This document shows positions 27,316-36,514 of a stretch of 64,000 bases of DNA, piece by piece. The position numbers and the translations under genes were made by a program. Positions within the stretch are counted from its first letter, which is position 1. Each line of letters opens with the position of its first letter. Below the pieces are notes generated by a model that saw only the letters and a list, made by a program, of their open reading frames with translations, did no database searches and had not been told where the DNA came from. Source of the stretch: Parabacteroides chongii (GTDB taxonomy: Bacteria > Bacteroidota > Bacteroidia > Bacteroidales > Tannerellaceae). The DNA lies in assembly GCF_029581355.1 (NCBI RefSeq), contig NZ_CP120849.1, forward strand, positions 5,860,501 through 5,924,500, in the 5' to 3' direction.

Positions 27316-27616
27316 GAATTATTATTTATTACATATCTATTATCTTCTCAAAAAGTAATGAGAATATTACAAACTAGCTCAATTATTTCTAAATATGAGC
27401 TATCCTTTATCAATGTTACTTCGCTATTACAGGTTCATTTGCCGGCAGTTTTAACTCAATGTCATCAAGTTAAGAAAAAGTCTCCTTAAATAAGGAAAAA
27501 GCCATTGGAAATATCAAAGAAAGAATTACTTTAAAGTTACCACACAACAAGTAATCCATGATCTATAAAAGCTCCGGGGGAAACTTTTCTGTTTGTCGGC
27601 GAATTGTTTATGGCAT
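27316..27616. other. Gap of about 300 bp with no gene seen
   Basis: The sequence is AT-rich and has stops in all frames apart from a meaningless 71-codon frame. I see no repeat or RNA here. It ends at the terminator of the efflux operon. Confidence 0.5.
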
Positions 27617-27652
27617 AAAAAACGAGGATACCTTCTGCAGATACCCTCGTTT
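27617..27652 (-). terminator. Terminator of the efflux-lpxA operon
   Basis: On the minus strand AACGAGGGTATC and GATATCCTCGTT-like arms (plus: AACGAGGATACC and TACCCTCGTT) form a stem followed by a T-run. It lies 19 bp after the stop of the LpxA-like gene. Confidence 0.8.
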
Positions 27653-27670
27653 ACTTATATAGCCTGTTTA

Positions 27671-28441
27671 TTATCTTCCGATAATTCCCAGTTTCGATTC
27701 ATTGATAAAATCAATGATATGTTGTATTTCATCGCTCATCGGAACCTGATCCTTAATCATCAGTAAAGCATCGAAAATACTTGTATTGCCTTGGTAGATG
27801 ATACGATAAGCATGGCTGATATGCTTAATGATCTTTTCGCTTACTCCCTGATGTGACAGGATAACGGAGTTAACGCCATAATAAGTAGTCGGCTCCAAAG
27901 CAGCCACGATATAAGGAGGAACATCCTTACGGAAGCGGCAACCGGTCTGTGTCATCGACCAGGTTCCGATACGGCTTCCCTGGCTTGCCAACACATTACC
28001 TCCGAAGATCGAATAATCTTCAAAGAAACAGTTACCGGAGATCTTACTGCCGTAACCGAATACGCAATGGTTGCCGACATGGGTATCATGCGAAACATGT
28101 ACGCCTTCGTGCAGAAAACAACCATTACCGATAACCGTTTGTCCTTCCGGATTCGTAGCACGGTTGATCACAACGTTTTCACGGATCACATTGTCATCGC
28201 CGATAACAGCCAGCGTAGTGTCACCCTTATATTTGAAATCCTGAGGCTCTGCTGCAATCACTGCCCCGTTGAACACGCGATTGTTCTTGCCTAAACGTGC
28301 TCCACTCATGATGCTGGCATGAGGCATGATCTCGCAATTATCGCCGATCTCGACATTCTTATCGATGTATGCAAACGGATGAACAGTAACGTTCGCTCCC
28401 AGTTTGGCACCGGCATCTACATAAGCTAACGGACTAATCAT
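27671..28441 (-). CDS. LpxA-like acyl-ACP:UDP-GlcNAc O-acyltransferase
   Basis: The 256-residue protein is a left-handed beta-helix of hexapeptide repeats (residues 1-190) plus the LpxA C-terminal helical domain. The catalytic His region HVSHDTHVGNHCVFG near 120-134 corresponds to E. coli His125. The segment VPPYIVAALEPTTYYGVN near 187 is also typical of LpxA. LpxA starts lipid A synthesis by acylating UDP-GlcNAc. Bacteroidales usually carry lpxA beside the lpxC-fabZ fusion; this copy instead is the last gene of an RND efflux operon (23-bp gap), so it may be a second paralogue. The exact acyl or sugar specificity is not visible. Confidence 0.82.
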   Translation of the reverse strand: MISPLAYVDAGAKLGANVTVHPFAYIDKNVEIGDNCEIMPHASIMSGARLGKNNRVFNGAVIAAEPQDFKYKGDTTLAVIGDDNVIRENVVINRATNPEGQTVIGNGCFLHEGVHVSHDTHVGNHCVFGYGSKISGNCFFEDYSIFGGNVLASQGSRIGTWSMTQTGCRFRKDVPPYIVAALEPTTYYGVNSVILSHQGVSEKIIKHISHAYRIIYQGNTSIFDALLMIKDQVPMSDEIQHIIDFINESKLGIIGR

Positions 28442-28464
28442 AATAATCTAAGTTTTAATGGTTA

Positions 28465-29850
28465 TTACTCTCTTCCTCCACCTACAGCACTATACAGATT
28501 GATAACAGCCTGCATACGCTGAACGTTGTCGGATACTTCTGTCAATTGTGCACTCAAAAGGCTCTGCTGGGCCGACAGGATCTCCAGATAAGTGGACTGA
28601 GCCGACTGGAACAACGCTTTCGTATATTCTACAGCTTTCTCCAATTGTTGGATCTGTTCTTTATCCTGAACCAGCATTTTATTGGTTGCATCGTACAGAT
28701 GCAATGCGTCGCTCACCTCTTTTCCGGCCTGGAGGATAGCCTGCTGATAATTCATCTGGGCGATCTTCTCTTCCGCTTTCGACACTTTCAGGTTAGCCAT
28801 CAGCTTGCCGTTGTTGAAGATTGGCTGTGCAAGAGATGCCAATGCCTGGAACATGAATTGTCCCGGATTGGATACTGTGATACCCGAACCATTCGTCCAA
28901 CCGGCAGTAGCCGTAATATTCAACCCCGGATAGAAAGCAGCACGTGCTTTGTTCGTTGTATAATAAGCGCTTGCAAGCGACATTTCTGCGATCTTCACGT
29001 CCGGACGGTTTTCCAGCAATTGCAAAGGTACACCTGCCATCAGTTCATCCGGAATATATTGATCTTCCAATCTGCCACGTTCGATCTGCTGGGGTGCTTT
29101 CGCCAACAGTACCGACAATGAGTTTTCTACTTCACGAACCTGACGTTTCAGATTGATCAGTGAAGAGGAAACCTGATGGTATACGGCTTTCATCTGTACA
29201 ACGGCTGCTTCGGTGGTCATACCTGCCTCCTTCATAGCCTCCATCGCACGTACATTTTCTTTATAGATATCGACCGTTTCAGTAGTGATCTCTACCTGGC
29301 GGTCGAGCATCAGCAAAGTAAAATAAGTATTGGCAATACCGCTGATAAGCTGTGAACGTACTGCCTGCTGTGAATACTGGCTTTGCAGATAGATCGTTTT
29401 CTGATCACGGCTTGCATTCAGCAGCTTACCGAACAGATCGACTTCCCAGCTTGCTGCAGCCGGTAAGGTATATGCTTGCTTGTAGCCTGTATTTTCCATC
29501 TTTGTAATACTTCCTTGAGGAGCCAGATTCAAAGATGGCAGGAAAGACAAACGGGCGGCGGTCAACAGCGCTTTCGACTCTTCCACACGGAGAATTGCAG
29601 CCTGCATATCCACATTGTTAGCCAATCCCTCTTCAATCAGAGACTGCAGTTTCGGATCACGGAAAATCTCCTTCCAGGATATATTCCCCATATTGGTCGT
29701 ATCGGCAATCAGGGTGTCCGTAACCGACACCGGATCACGGTAAATACCGGCAGTCTCTATCGTGTCAGGACGGTCGTATGCTTTGTAAATGTGGCAACTG
29801 CTCAGCAGAGCGGTTGCACACATCATATATATAACTTGATTTTTCTTCAT
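28465..29850 (-). CDS. RND efflux outer-membrane factor (TolC/NodT family lipoprotein)
   Basis: The 461-residue protein has a lipoprotein signal (LLSSCHIYKAY, Cys about 19) and two OEP repeats forming the alpha-helical tunnel (helical regions about 60-230 and 260-455). The motif LLENRPDVKIAEMSLASAYY near 275 is typical of the NodT/OprM family. It is the outer-membrane exit duct of the tripartite pump encoded just upstream (11-bp gap to the permease). The downstream neighbour is the LpxA-like gene. Confidence 0.92.
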   Translation of the reverse strand: MKKNQVIYMMCATALLSSCHIYKAYDRPDTIETAGIYRDPVSVTDTLIADTTNMGNISWKEIFRDPKLQSLIEEGLANNVDMQAAILRVEESKALLTAARLSFLPSLNLAPQGSITKMENTGYKQAYTLPAAASWEVDLFGKLLNASRDQKTIYLQSQYSQQAVRSQLISGIANTYFTLLMLDRQVEITTETVDIYKENVRAMEAMKEAGMTTEAAVVQMKAVYHQVSSSLINLKRQVREVENSLSVLLAKAPQQIERGRLEDQYIPDELMAGVPLQLLENRPDVKIAEMSLASAYYTTNKARAAFYPGLNITATAGWTNGSGITVSNPGQFMFQALASLAQPIFNNGKLMANLKVSKAEEKIAQMNYQQAILQAGKEVSDALHLYDATNKMLVQDKEQIQQLEKAVEYTKALFQSAQSTYLEILSAQQSLLSAQLTEVSDNVQRMQAVINLYSAVGGGRE

Positions 29851-29861
29851 TGTCTTCTCAC

Positions 29862-32800
29862 TTATTTTTTAGCGTACTGTTCTATTTCCGTATTCAGATC
29901 ACTGTTGTCCAAATCTTCCCATTCGATTGGTTTAACCTTTTCCTGCAGGTACTGGAATACTACGAACAGAGCCGGAACGATTAGGATCTGGAAGATCATA
30001 CCGACAAACATACCGCCGATCGCAGCAGTACCCAGCGTACGGTTACCGTGAGCACCTACACCGAAAGCGAACATCATCGGCAACAAACCGACTACCATCG
30101 CCAGTGAGGTCATCAAGATAGGGCGAAGACGGGCTGCAGCTCCCAACACGGCGGCCCAGGTAATGCTCATACCCATACGACGACGGTCGAGGGCGAACTC
30201 TACGATCAAGATAGCATTCTTTGCCAACAGCCCCATCAACATGATCAGGGCGATCTGCATATAGATATTATTTGACATCGTACCCAATATCATCTTCAAT
30301 GCCGGAATGCTGCCTAATGCAGCCCAACCCTGTACGAACAGGAAGCTACCCATCAAACCGAACGGAATGGAAAGCAATACGGCCAACGGCAATACATAAC
30401 TTTCATACTGTGCACTCAGCAACAAGTAAACGAACACGAAACAGAGCACAAAGATCAGACCGGTCGTACTACCGCTGGTTTCGGCTTCTTCACGTGCCAT
30501 ACCTCCCAGCTCATAACCGAAACCGGCAGGCAGTGTCGTGCTGGCAACTTCTTCAAGGGCCTTCAATGCCTGACCGCTGGTAAATCCTTCAGCCGGGGCA
30601 ACCATCACTTTCATTGACGTATACATATTGAAACGGCTGATGATATCCGGTCCGTATACTTTCTCAATCGTAATGAACTGAGAGATCGGTGCCATTTCGT
30701 TACCGTTACGAACCTTAATATTCTTCAATGATTCCATGTTGGCCCTCAAAGAAGGATCGGCCTGTACCATTACACGGTACATCTTACCGAAACGGTTGAA
30801 GTTGGATGCATATAAACCTCCGTAATAACCTTGCAACGTCATAAGGATATCGCTCGGGCTGATACCGACTTTCTTACAAGCTGCCGCATCGATATCGATC
30901 ATATACTGCGGGAAGTTCGGGTTGAAAGTAGTCTGTGCAGACTTGATCTCCGGACGGGCGGTCAATGCTGCCATATAATCTTTGGAAACGGAGAAGAATC
31001 TTTCCAGGCTACCACCTGTCTTATCCTGCATGTTCAACTCGATATCGCTGGATGCCGAATAACCCGGAATCATAGGCGGAGTAAAGAACAATACCTGTGC
31101 ATCCTTCACTACCTTCTGAGCACGCATAAACAAACTGGCATAAACCACATCCGAACTTTGTGTCATCGAACGTTCATCCCAGTCCTTCAACTTGATGATG
31201 AATGAACCGTAAGAAGGTCCCTGACCACCGATAAAGCTGAAGCCGGTAATAGCCGTACGTGATTTAACGGCAGGATCGGAAGCGATCAGGCTGTCAACAC
31301 GTTGCATGATTTCCTGTGTACGTTCCTGTGAAGTTCCGGGAGGCAGTGTTACAGCTCCCATAATCGTACCCGTATCTTCGTTCGGTACCATACCGGTCGG
31401 CGTTACCTGCATAAAGAATACTAACAAAGCAACAGAAGCGATAACCGTTCCGAAAGCAAGCCATTTCTTTTGAATAAAAAACAGGACACGCTTCTTATAA
31501 CTCTTCAGCAATGAATCGTAAGCTACATTGAAAGAGGTATGGAACCGGGAAACGAATGTCGTTTTCTTTTCTGCGTGTTCATCATGAGGTTTCAGGAAGA
31601 TGGCACACAACGCCGGGCTCAACGTTAAGGCATTCAATGCAGACAGACCGATCGCAATAGCCATTGTTACACCGAACTGACGGTAGAACACCCCGGCCGT
31701 ACCTCCCATAAAACTTACGGGGATAAATACGGACATCATCACCAGTGTAATAGAAACGATAGCACCGCCAAGTTCACTCATCGCATCGATAGAGGCTTGT
31801 TTAGCCGATTTGTATCCTTGGTCCAACTTGGCATGGACCCCCTCGACGACGACTATGGCATCGTCGACCACAATCGCAATGGCAAGCACCATCGCACAAA
31901 GTGTCAGCAAGTTAATACTGAACCCGATCAAGGATAACAAAAAGAAGGTACCGATCAAGGCCACCGGAATGGCAATGGCAGGAATTAATGTGGAACGCAT
32001 ATCCTGCAGGAAGATATAAACCACGATAAATACCAGAATAAATGCCTCGATCAATGTCTTCAATACTTCATGGATAGAAGCATACAAGAAGTCGTTGGCA
32101 TTCATGGAAACTTCAACCTTCATGCCCGGCGGCATTGTCTTTTCTGACTTATCCAGCAATTCCAGGATGTTATTGATAGTCTCTGTCGCATTCGTTCCGG
32201 GCATCTGGTAAACGATACAGGCAACGGCATTATGTCCGTTTACTTTATTGACGAAGTTATAGGTCAAACGCCCTAATTCGATGTCAGCTATATCTTTCAG
32301 GCGCAGAACTTCACCGTCAGCCAATGCCTTCACAACAATATTTTCAAATTCTTCCGCAGTCTGCAAACGACCTTTGTAACGGATCGTGTACTGGAAAGTC
32401 TGGTTACCCTGTTCACCGAAAGAACCTGGAGCTGCTTCCACGTTCTGCTCTGCCAAAACATTGGAGACATCGTTCGGAACCAGTTTGTATTGTGCCATCA
32501 CATCCGGCTTCAACCAAATACGCATAGAATAGTCGGTACCCAACACGTTCGCATCACCTACCCCCGGCACACGCTGTACTTCAGGGATCAGGTTGATCTT
32601 TGCATAGTTTTCGAGGAACTTCTGGTCGTAACGGTCTTCCGCATCATATACGGCGAAAACCACCAGCATGGAGTTCTGGCGTTTCTGAGTTGTCACACCG
32701 ACCTTTGTTACTTCGGCCGGCAACAGACCTTGAGCCATAGACACACGATTCTGAACGTTTACCGCAGCCATATCCGGGTCTGTACCTTGTTTGAAATATA

Positions 32801-33077
32801 TGGAGATATCGGCAGAACCGTTATTCGAAGCATTGGAGGTCATATACATCATGTTCTCCACTCCGTTTATCTGGTCTTCCAAAGGTGCAATCACACTATT
32901 CAATACAGTCTGCGCATTGGCACCTGTATAAGTGGCTCTTACCGACACGGTAGGAGGTGCAATATCCGGATACTGGGTAACAGGCAATGTGAGCAAGCCT
33001 AATATACCCAGGATGACAATTACGATGGAAATCACCGTAGAAAGCACCGGACGGTTAATAAATCTATCTAATTTCAT
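29862..33077 (-). CDS. RND multidrug efflux permease, AcrB/HAE1 family
   Basis: The 1071-residue inner-membrane proton/drug antiporter has 12 predicted transmembrane helices and two large periplasmic loops. TM4 contains AIAIVVDDAIVVVEGVHAKL, whose paired aspartates relay protons. The segment LLTLPVTQYPDIAPPTVSV near the N-terminus is characteristic of AcrB-type pumps. The C-terminal half has AKNAILIVEFA and the TM10-12 set. It works with the adaptor (57 bp upstream) and the OMF (11 bp downstream). Substrates are probably amphipathic drugs or bile salts, but no local regulator gives a clue. Confidence 0.95.
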   Translation of the reverse strand: MKLDRFINRPVLSTVISIVIVILGILGLLTLPVTQYPDIAPPTVSVRATYTGANAQTVLNSVIAPLEDQINGVENMMYMTSNASNNGSADISIYFKQGTDPDMAAVNVQNRVSMAQGLLPAEVTKVGVTTQKRQNSMLVVFAVYDAEDRYDQKFLENYAKINLIPEVQRVPGVGDANVLGTDYSMRIWLKPDVMAQYKLVPNDVSNVLAEQNVEAAPGSFGEQGNQTFQYTIRYKGRLQTAEEFENIVVKALADGEVLRLKDIADIELGRLTYNFVNKVNGHNAVACIVYQMPGTNATETINNILELLDKSEKTMPPGMKVEVSMNANDFLYASIHEVLKTLIEAFILVFIVVYIFLQDMRSTLIPAIAIPVALIGTFFLLSLIGFSINLLTLCAMVLAIAIVVDDAIVVVEGVHAKLDQGYKSAKQASIDAMSELGGAIVSITLVMMSVFIPVSFMGGTAGVFYRQFGVTMAIAIGLSALNALTLSPALCAIFLKPHDEHAEKKTTFVSRFHTSFNVAYDSLLKSYKKRVLFFIQKKWLAFGTVIASVALLVFFMQVTPTGMVPNEDTGTIMGAVTLPPGTSQERTQEIMQRVDSLIASDPAVKSRTAITGFSFIGGQGPSYGSFIIKLKDWDERSMTQSSDVVYASLFMRAQKVVKDAQVLFFTPPMIPGYSASSDIELNMQDKTGGSLERFFSVSKDYMAALTARPEIKSAQTTFNPNFPQYMIDIDAAACKKVGISPSDILMTLQGYYGGLYASNFNRFGKMYRVMVQADPSLRANMESLKNIKVRNGNEMAPISQFITIEKVYGPDIISRFNMYTSMKVMVAPAEGFTSGQALKALEEVASTTLPAGFGYELGGMAREEAETSGSTTGLIFVLCFVFVYLLLSAQYESYVLPLAVLLSIPFGLMGSFLFVQGWAALGSIPALKMILGTMSNNIYMQIALIMLMGLLAKNAILIVEFALDRRRMGMSITWAAVLGAAARLRPILMTSLAMVVGLLPMMFAFGVGAHGNRTLGTAAIGGMFVGMIFQILIVPALFVVFQYLQEKVKPIEWEDLDNSDLNTEIEQYAKK

Positions 33078-33134
33078 ATTTTACTTTTTTATATACGAAA
33101 GCAATCAGGCGGAAACCCGATCCACTCTATACCT

Positions 33135-34346
33135 TTAATTAAAAGCTGTTTTTAAATTTCCTTCATTCTGATCTTTCATCGCCTGCTGAAATTTTGCATC
33201 TTGTTCAGCTTTGGTGATCGGCGTGATTTCCTGACCGTCATGCAAGCTCTGAACACCTTCGATAACGATCTTATCGCCACCTTTCAGACCTTTGGTTACA
33301 AGATAAGTCTGTCCGTCGCTTAAAGGAGATATCTGAATTTCCGTATTCTTAATCGTATTATCCGATTGCAGTACATATACAAATTTCTTGTCCTGGATTT
33401 CAACCGTAGCAGATTGCGGGATCATAATAATACCGTCCATGGTATATGGGAATATAACATTACCTGTACCACCGCTTCTCAGGATTTTTTTGTCGTTGGG
33501 AAATACGGCACGCATGCTCACCGAACCGGTAGACTGGTCGATCACACCGCTGACAGCATCGATCTTCCCTTTTTCTTCCAACATAGTTCCGTCTGCCAGT
33601 TGTAACTGAACGGCCGGCATCTTATCCAATTGTTCCTTCAAAGTGCCGCCAGCCTTCGTCAGCTGCAACAATTCTTTTTCCGTCATGGAGAAATAAACAT
33701 ATACCTCTCCGATCTCCGATACTGTCGTCATCGGACTGGAGATAGACGGACTGACCAAACTTCCGATACGATACGGGAAAGTTCCGACTACACCGTTGGA
33801 AGGACTTTTCACGGTACAAAAATCCAGATTTTGTTTTGCACTTACCATAGATGCCTTCGATTGTGCCAAAGTAGCTCTGGCTGATGCCAACTGGTTGACA
33901 GCTGTCTGATACTCAAAAGAGCTGATAATAGCCTTATCATATAACTCTTTCTTATTCTTCTCGGTCAATTCCAACGTACTGACATTCGCCTGTGCCATCT
34001 CGACCGCAGCTTTCGCCTGGTTATAGGCGGCTTTATACTGAGTCGGATCGATTTCAAACAAGGGCTGGTTTTTACGAACTGTCGCCCCTTCATCAACACA
34101 TAACTTAACAATAAACCCTGATACCTGCGGTCGGATTTCGATATCCTGCGTACCTCTGATGGTAGCCGGATAAGAGGTTGTTTGGTCGGAAGAAGAAGAA
34201 TTAACGGTCAATACAGCATATTCGCTGTCGCCTAACTTCATCCCCCCCTGGCTGTTTCCACAGGCGGTTAATAAAGACACTCCCACTGCAAATAACGCAA
34301 TTTGCCTTAATTGGGTAATAGTAGTTCTCAACATTTGTTTATTCAT
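33135..34346 (-). CDS. RND efflux periplasmic adaptor (membrane fusion protein)
   Basis: The 403-residue lipoprotein (LLTACGNSQGG, Cys about 29) has the adaptor layout: a barrel-sandwich/lipoyl half near residue 60 (IRPQVSGFIVKLCVDEGATV), a coiled-coil hairpin at about 100-165 and the second lipoyl half NLDFCTVKSPSNGVVG near 172. The beta-barrel and membrane-proximal domains follow to about 380. It links the inner-membrane permease to the outer-membrane factor. It is the first gene of the operon; a promoter-like box lies at 34452-34459. No regulator gene (TetR or AraC) is adjacent. Confidence 0.94.
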   Translation of the reverse strand: MNKQMLRTTITQLRQIALFAVGVSLLTACGNSQGGMKLGDSEYAVLTVNSSSSDQTTSYPATIRGTQDIEIRPQVSGFIVKLCVDEGATVRKNQPLFEIDPTQYKAAYNQAKAAVEMAQANVSTLELTEKNKKELYDKAIISSFEYQTAVNQLASARATLAQSKASMVSAKQNLDFCTVKSPSNGVVGTFPYRIGSLVSPSISSPMTTVSEIGEVYVYFSMTEKELLQLTKAGGTLKEQLDKMPAVQLQLADGTMLEEKGKIDAVSGVIDQSTGSVSMRAVFPNDKKILRSGGTGNVIFPYTMDGIIMIPQSATVEIQDKKFVYVLQSDNTIKNTEIQISPLSDGQTYLVTKGLKGGDKIVIEGVQSLHDGQEITPITKAEQDAKFQQAMKDQNEGNLKTAFN

Positions 34347-34451
34347 AATTATAATTTAATATATTTCTGCCTATTAATAGTTTCATACTTTTTATTTGAA
34401 GGCTTGTATTATCAGGCTCGACAACAGGGGACTTATATCCTAAAAAACGTA

Positions 34452-34459
34452 CAAATGTA
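34452..34459 (-). promoter_or_regulatory. Promoter -7 box for the efflux operon
   Basis: The plus strand CAAATGTA is TACATTTG on the minus strand, matching TAnnTTTG 106 bp upstream of the adaptor ATG. The leader between box and ATG is AT-rich and could hold a regulatory site, but I see no clear palindrome. The rest of the 324-bp gap up to 34670 holds no gene. Confidence 0.55.
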
Positions 34460-34670
34460 AAATCTTTTTATTGTACTTTTCCCGTTTATACATTCTTTTA
34501 TACTTAAAAATAGCTTTATTTATATGTAGAGATCAAACAGATAGCCAATATTTTGACGGATCGAAAGTAAATTAGTCCAAATTTGCATATATTCTTAACA
34601 GGAGGTTTGCTTATTCAATAATTTAGTTTAAATTTACAGCTATCTATAAACTAAATTAATCTACAATCTG

Positions 34671-35303
34671 ATGGGACCAAAGTTTTCAATTTCAGAAGTA
34701 TGTAGCACTTCTTGGCAAAGGCTCAAAGCTCAGATATGGGTTTTGTCCGGATTATTGATCGGTATGACCATAATTTCTTTCACCTTGAGTGCATTTGCCA
34801 TGCCTATGCAGAAATCTGTCGTAGGTACGATCGTTATTAATCTGATTAGTTGCATTATCTCTTGTATTTTTGCCCTGGGATACATGAAAAACATATTCCA
34901 GGCTCTGGACGGAGAAGAACCGCAGTTTTCAGCTTACGGACAACAAGCTCGTAAAATCATCACTTACTTTGTAGCTAATCTTTTTATGGGGATCATCGTT
35001 TTATTCGGTATTTGCCTGTTCGTTATCCCGGGTTTATATCTGGCCATACGGCTACAGTTCTTCACCGCTTTCATTGTTGAAGAGGACGCGGGAATCATGG
35101 AATCACTGAAACGCAGTTGGGAAATAACCCGCGGACAAGGGATGCCGTTGTTCCTGCTTATGCTGGCTATGATCGGTTTCATCCTATTGGGACTGATCAT
35201 ACTGGGGATAGGTATTTTTGTAGCAATACCTTTTATATATATGATGTATGGCTATGTTTTCCGTAAATTAAATGCACCTTTGCAGATTATTGAAGAAGTA
35301 TAA
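34671..35303 (+). CDS. Integral membrane protein of unknown function
   Basis: The 210-residue protein has five or six predicted membrane helices (about residues 24-48, 58-80, 98-130, 155-195). The segment QSLKRSWEITRGQGMPLF-like (ESLKRSWEITRGQGMPLF) recalls the glycerophosphodiester-phosphodiesterase membrane domain and DUF975-type families, where such loops repeat. I cannot assign a function. It precedes the LacI-type regulator by 16 bp and may be co-transcribed with it. Confidence 0.7.
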   Translation: MGPKFSISEVCSTSWQRLKAQIWVLSGLLIGMTIISFTLSAFAMPMQKSVVGTIVINLISCIISCIFALGYMKNIFQALDGEEPQFSAYGQQARKIITYFVANLFMGIIVLFGICLFVIPGLYLAIRLQFFTAFIVEEDAGIMESLKRSWEITRGQGMPLFLLMLAMIGFILLGLIILGIGIFVAIPFIYMMYGYVFRKLNAPLQIIEEV

Positions 35304-35319
35304 ATAACAGAATGGCCCT

Positions 35320-36381
35320 ATGGGGAAGACGTATAGAATTAAGGATATAGCAGAACTGTCCGGTGTATCTACCGGAACAGTCGACCGTATATTGCACAAC
35401 CGCGGTAAAGTATCGGAAGAAGCACAGAAGAAAGTTGAAAAAGTGTTGAAGGAGATAGACTATCATCCGAATCTGATAGCCCGTTCACTGGCACTCAAGA
35501 AGAAATATAAATTCATCACATTGATACCTTCTTTTGCCCAGGGAGAATACTGGGGTAAACTGTCTGAAGGGATCAATAAGGCAGAACAGGAGTTGTTCAG
35601 CTATAATGTCGAAGTCGACCGGATGTACTTTAACCAGTATGACAAAGGCAGTTTCGACAATCTGATACCCAAAATAGCAGAAGCGGATTGTCAGGGAGTG
35701 ATCATTGCTACTCTTTTCAAGGAGAGTGTCATTCAGCTCACCCAACAACTCGATAAACTGGAGATCCCTTACGTACTGATCGATGCCTTTATCGAAAACA
35801 CAAACTGCATTGCTTATTACGGTACAAACTCCTATGATTCCGGATATATTGCCGGACGGTTGCTTTTTGAACAGATACATCCGGAAGATAACATTGCCAT
35901 TTTCCGCTTTATCCGCAAAGGGGATATGCATTCAACGCAAGTGATGAAACGTGAAGAAGGCTTCCGGGATTACTTGTACGGACACGATTTTCTAGGGAAA
36001 ATATATCCGGTACACATCCATGCCGATGATTCACAGGAAAACAAAGAGATACTCGACTCTTTCTTCGCGACACATGAAGAAATCAAGGCCGGAATCATCT
36101 TTAATTCCAGGGCGCATGTATTGGGAGATTATTTCCAACACCAGGATACTGACAGACATTTCAAACTGATCGGTTATGATGTGATCGATTCAAACCTGAG
36201 CCATCTGAACAATGGGTATATCACTCACCTGATAGCCCAGCGTCCGGAAGTCCAGGGATTCAATTGTGTTCGTGCATTATTCCGTCACCTGGTACTGAAA
36301 GAAAAAATCGAACAAATCAACTATATGCCTATTGATATACTTATCAAAGAGAACATTAAGTATTACAACAACTATATTTAA
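35320..36381 (+). CDS. LacI/GalR-family transcriptional regulator
   Basis: The 353-residue protein has the LacI helix-turn-helix and hinge helix at residues 1-55 (IKDIAELSGVSTGTVDRILH, HPNLIARSLALKKK) and a periplasmic-binding-like effector domain from about residue 60 to the end. It lies directly upstream of uxuB and uxuA, and a palindrome with central CG overlaps their start region (36455-36468). I infer that it represses the D-mannonate/hexuronate genes until a pathway sugar acid binds. The aromatic and acidic sugar-pocket residues are not diagnostic enough to name the inducer. Confidence 0.87.
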   Translation: MGKTYRIKDIAELSGVSTGTVDRILHNRGKVSEEAQKKVEKVLKEIDYHPNLIARSLALKKKYKFITLIPSFAQGEYWGKLSEGINKAEQELFSYNVEVDRMYFNQYDKGSFDNLIPKIAEADCQGVIIATLFKESVIQLTQQLDKLEIPYVLIDAFIENTNCIAYYGTNSYDSGYIAGRLLFEQIHPEDNIAIFRFIRKGDMHSTQVMKREEGFRDYLYGHDFLGKIYPVHIHADDSQENKEILDSFFATHEEIKAGIIFNSRAHVLGDYFQHQDTDRHFKLIGYDVIDSNLSHLNNGYITHLIAQRPEVQGFNCVRALFRHLVLKEKIEQINYMPIDILIKENIKYYNNYI

Positions 36382-36415
36382 AGGCATAAATTAATTATTT
36401 TTCTTCGATATTTTT

Positions 36416-36468
36416 TTTGTTTGACAAATAAATAGCATACATTTGCACCCGATGTGTGCTCGCGCACA
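36416..36468 (+). promoter_or_regulatory. uxuBA promoter with LacI-type operator
   Basis: TTTG at 36416-36419, an 18-bp gap and TACATTTG at 36438-36445 fit the Bacteroidota -33/-7 pattern. Ten bases further on, TGTGCTCGCGCACA (36455-36468) is a near-perfect palindrome with a central CG, the usual form of a LacI-family operator. Lying at or just after the expected transcription start, it would block initiation or early elongation when the regulator at 35320-36381 is bound. Confidence 0.65.
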
Positions 36469-36514
36469 TGTTGGATATAAAATGAAAATATCACAATAAA
36501 AAATCATATATAAA

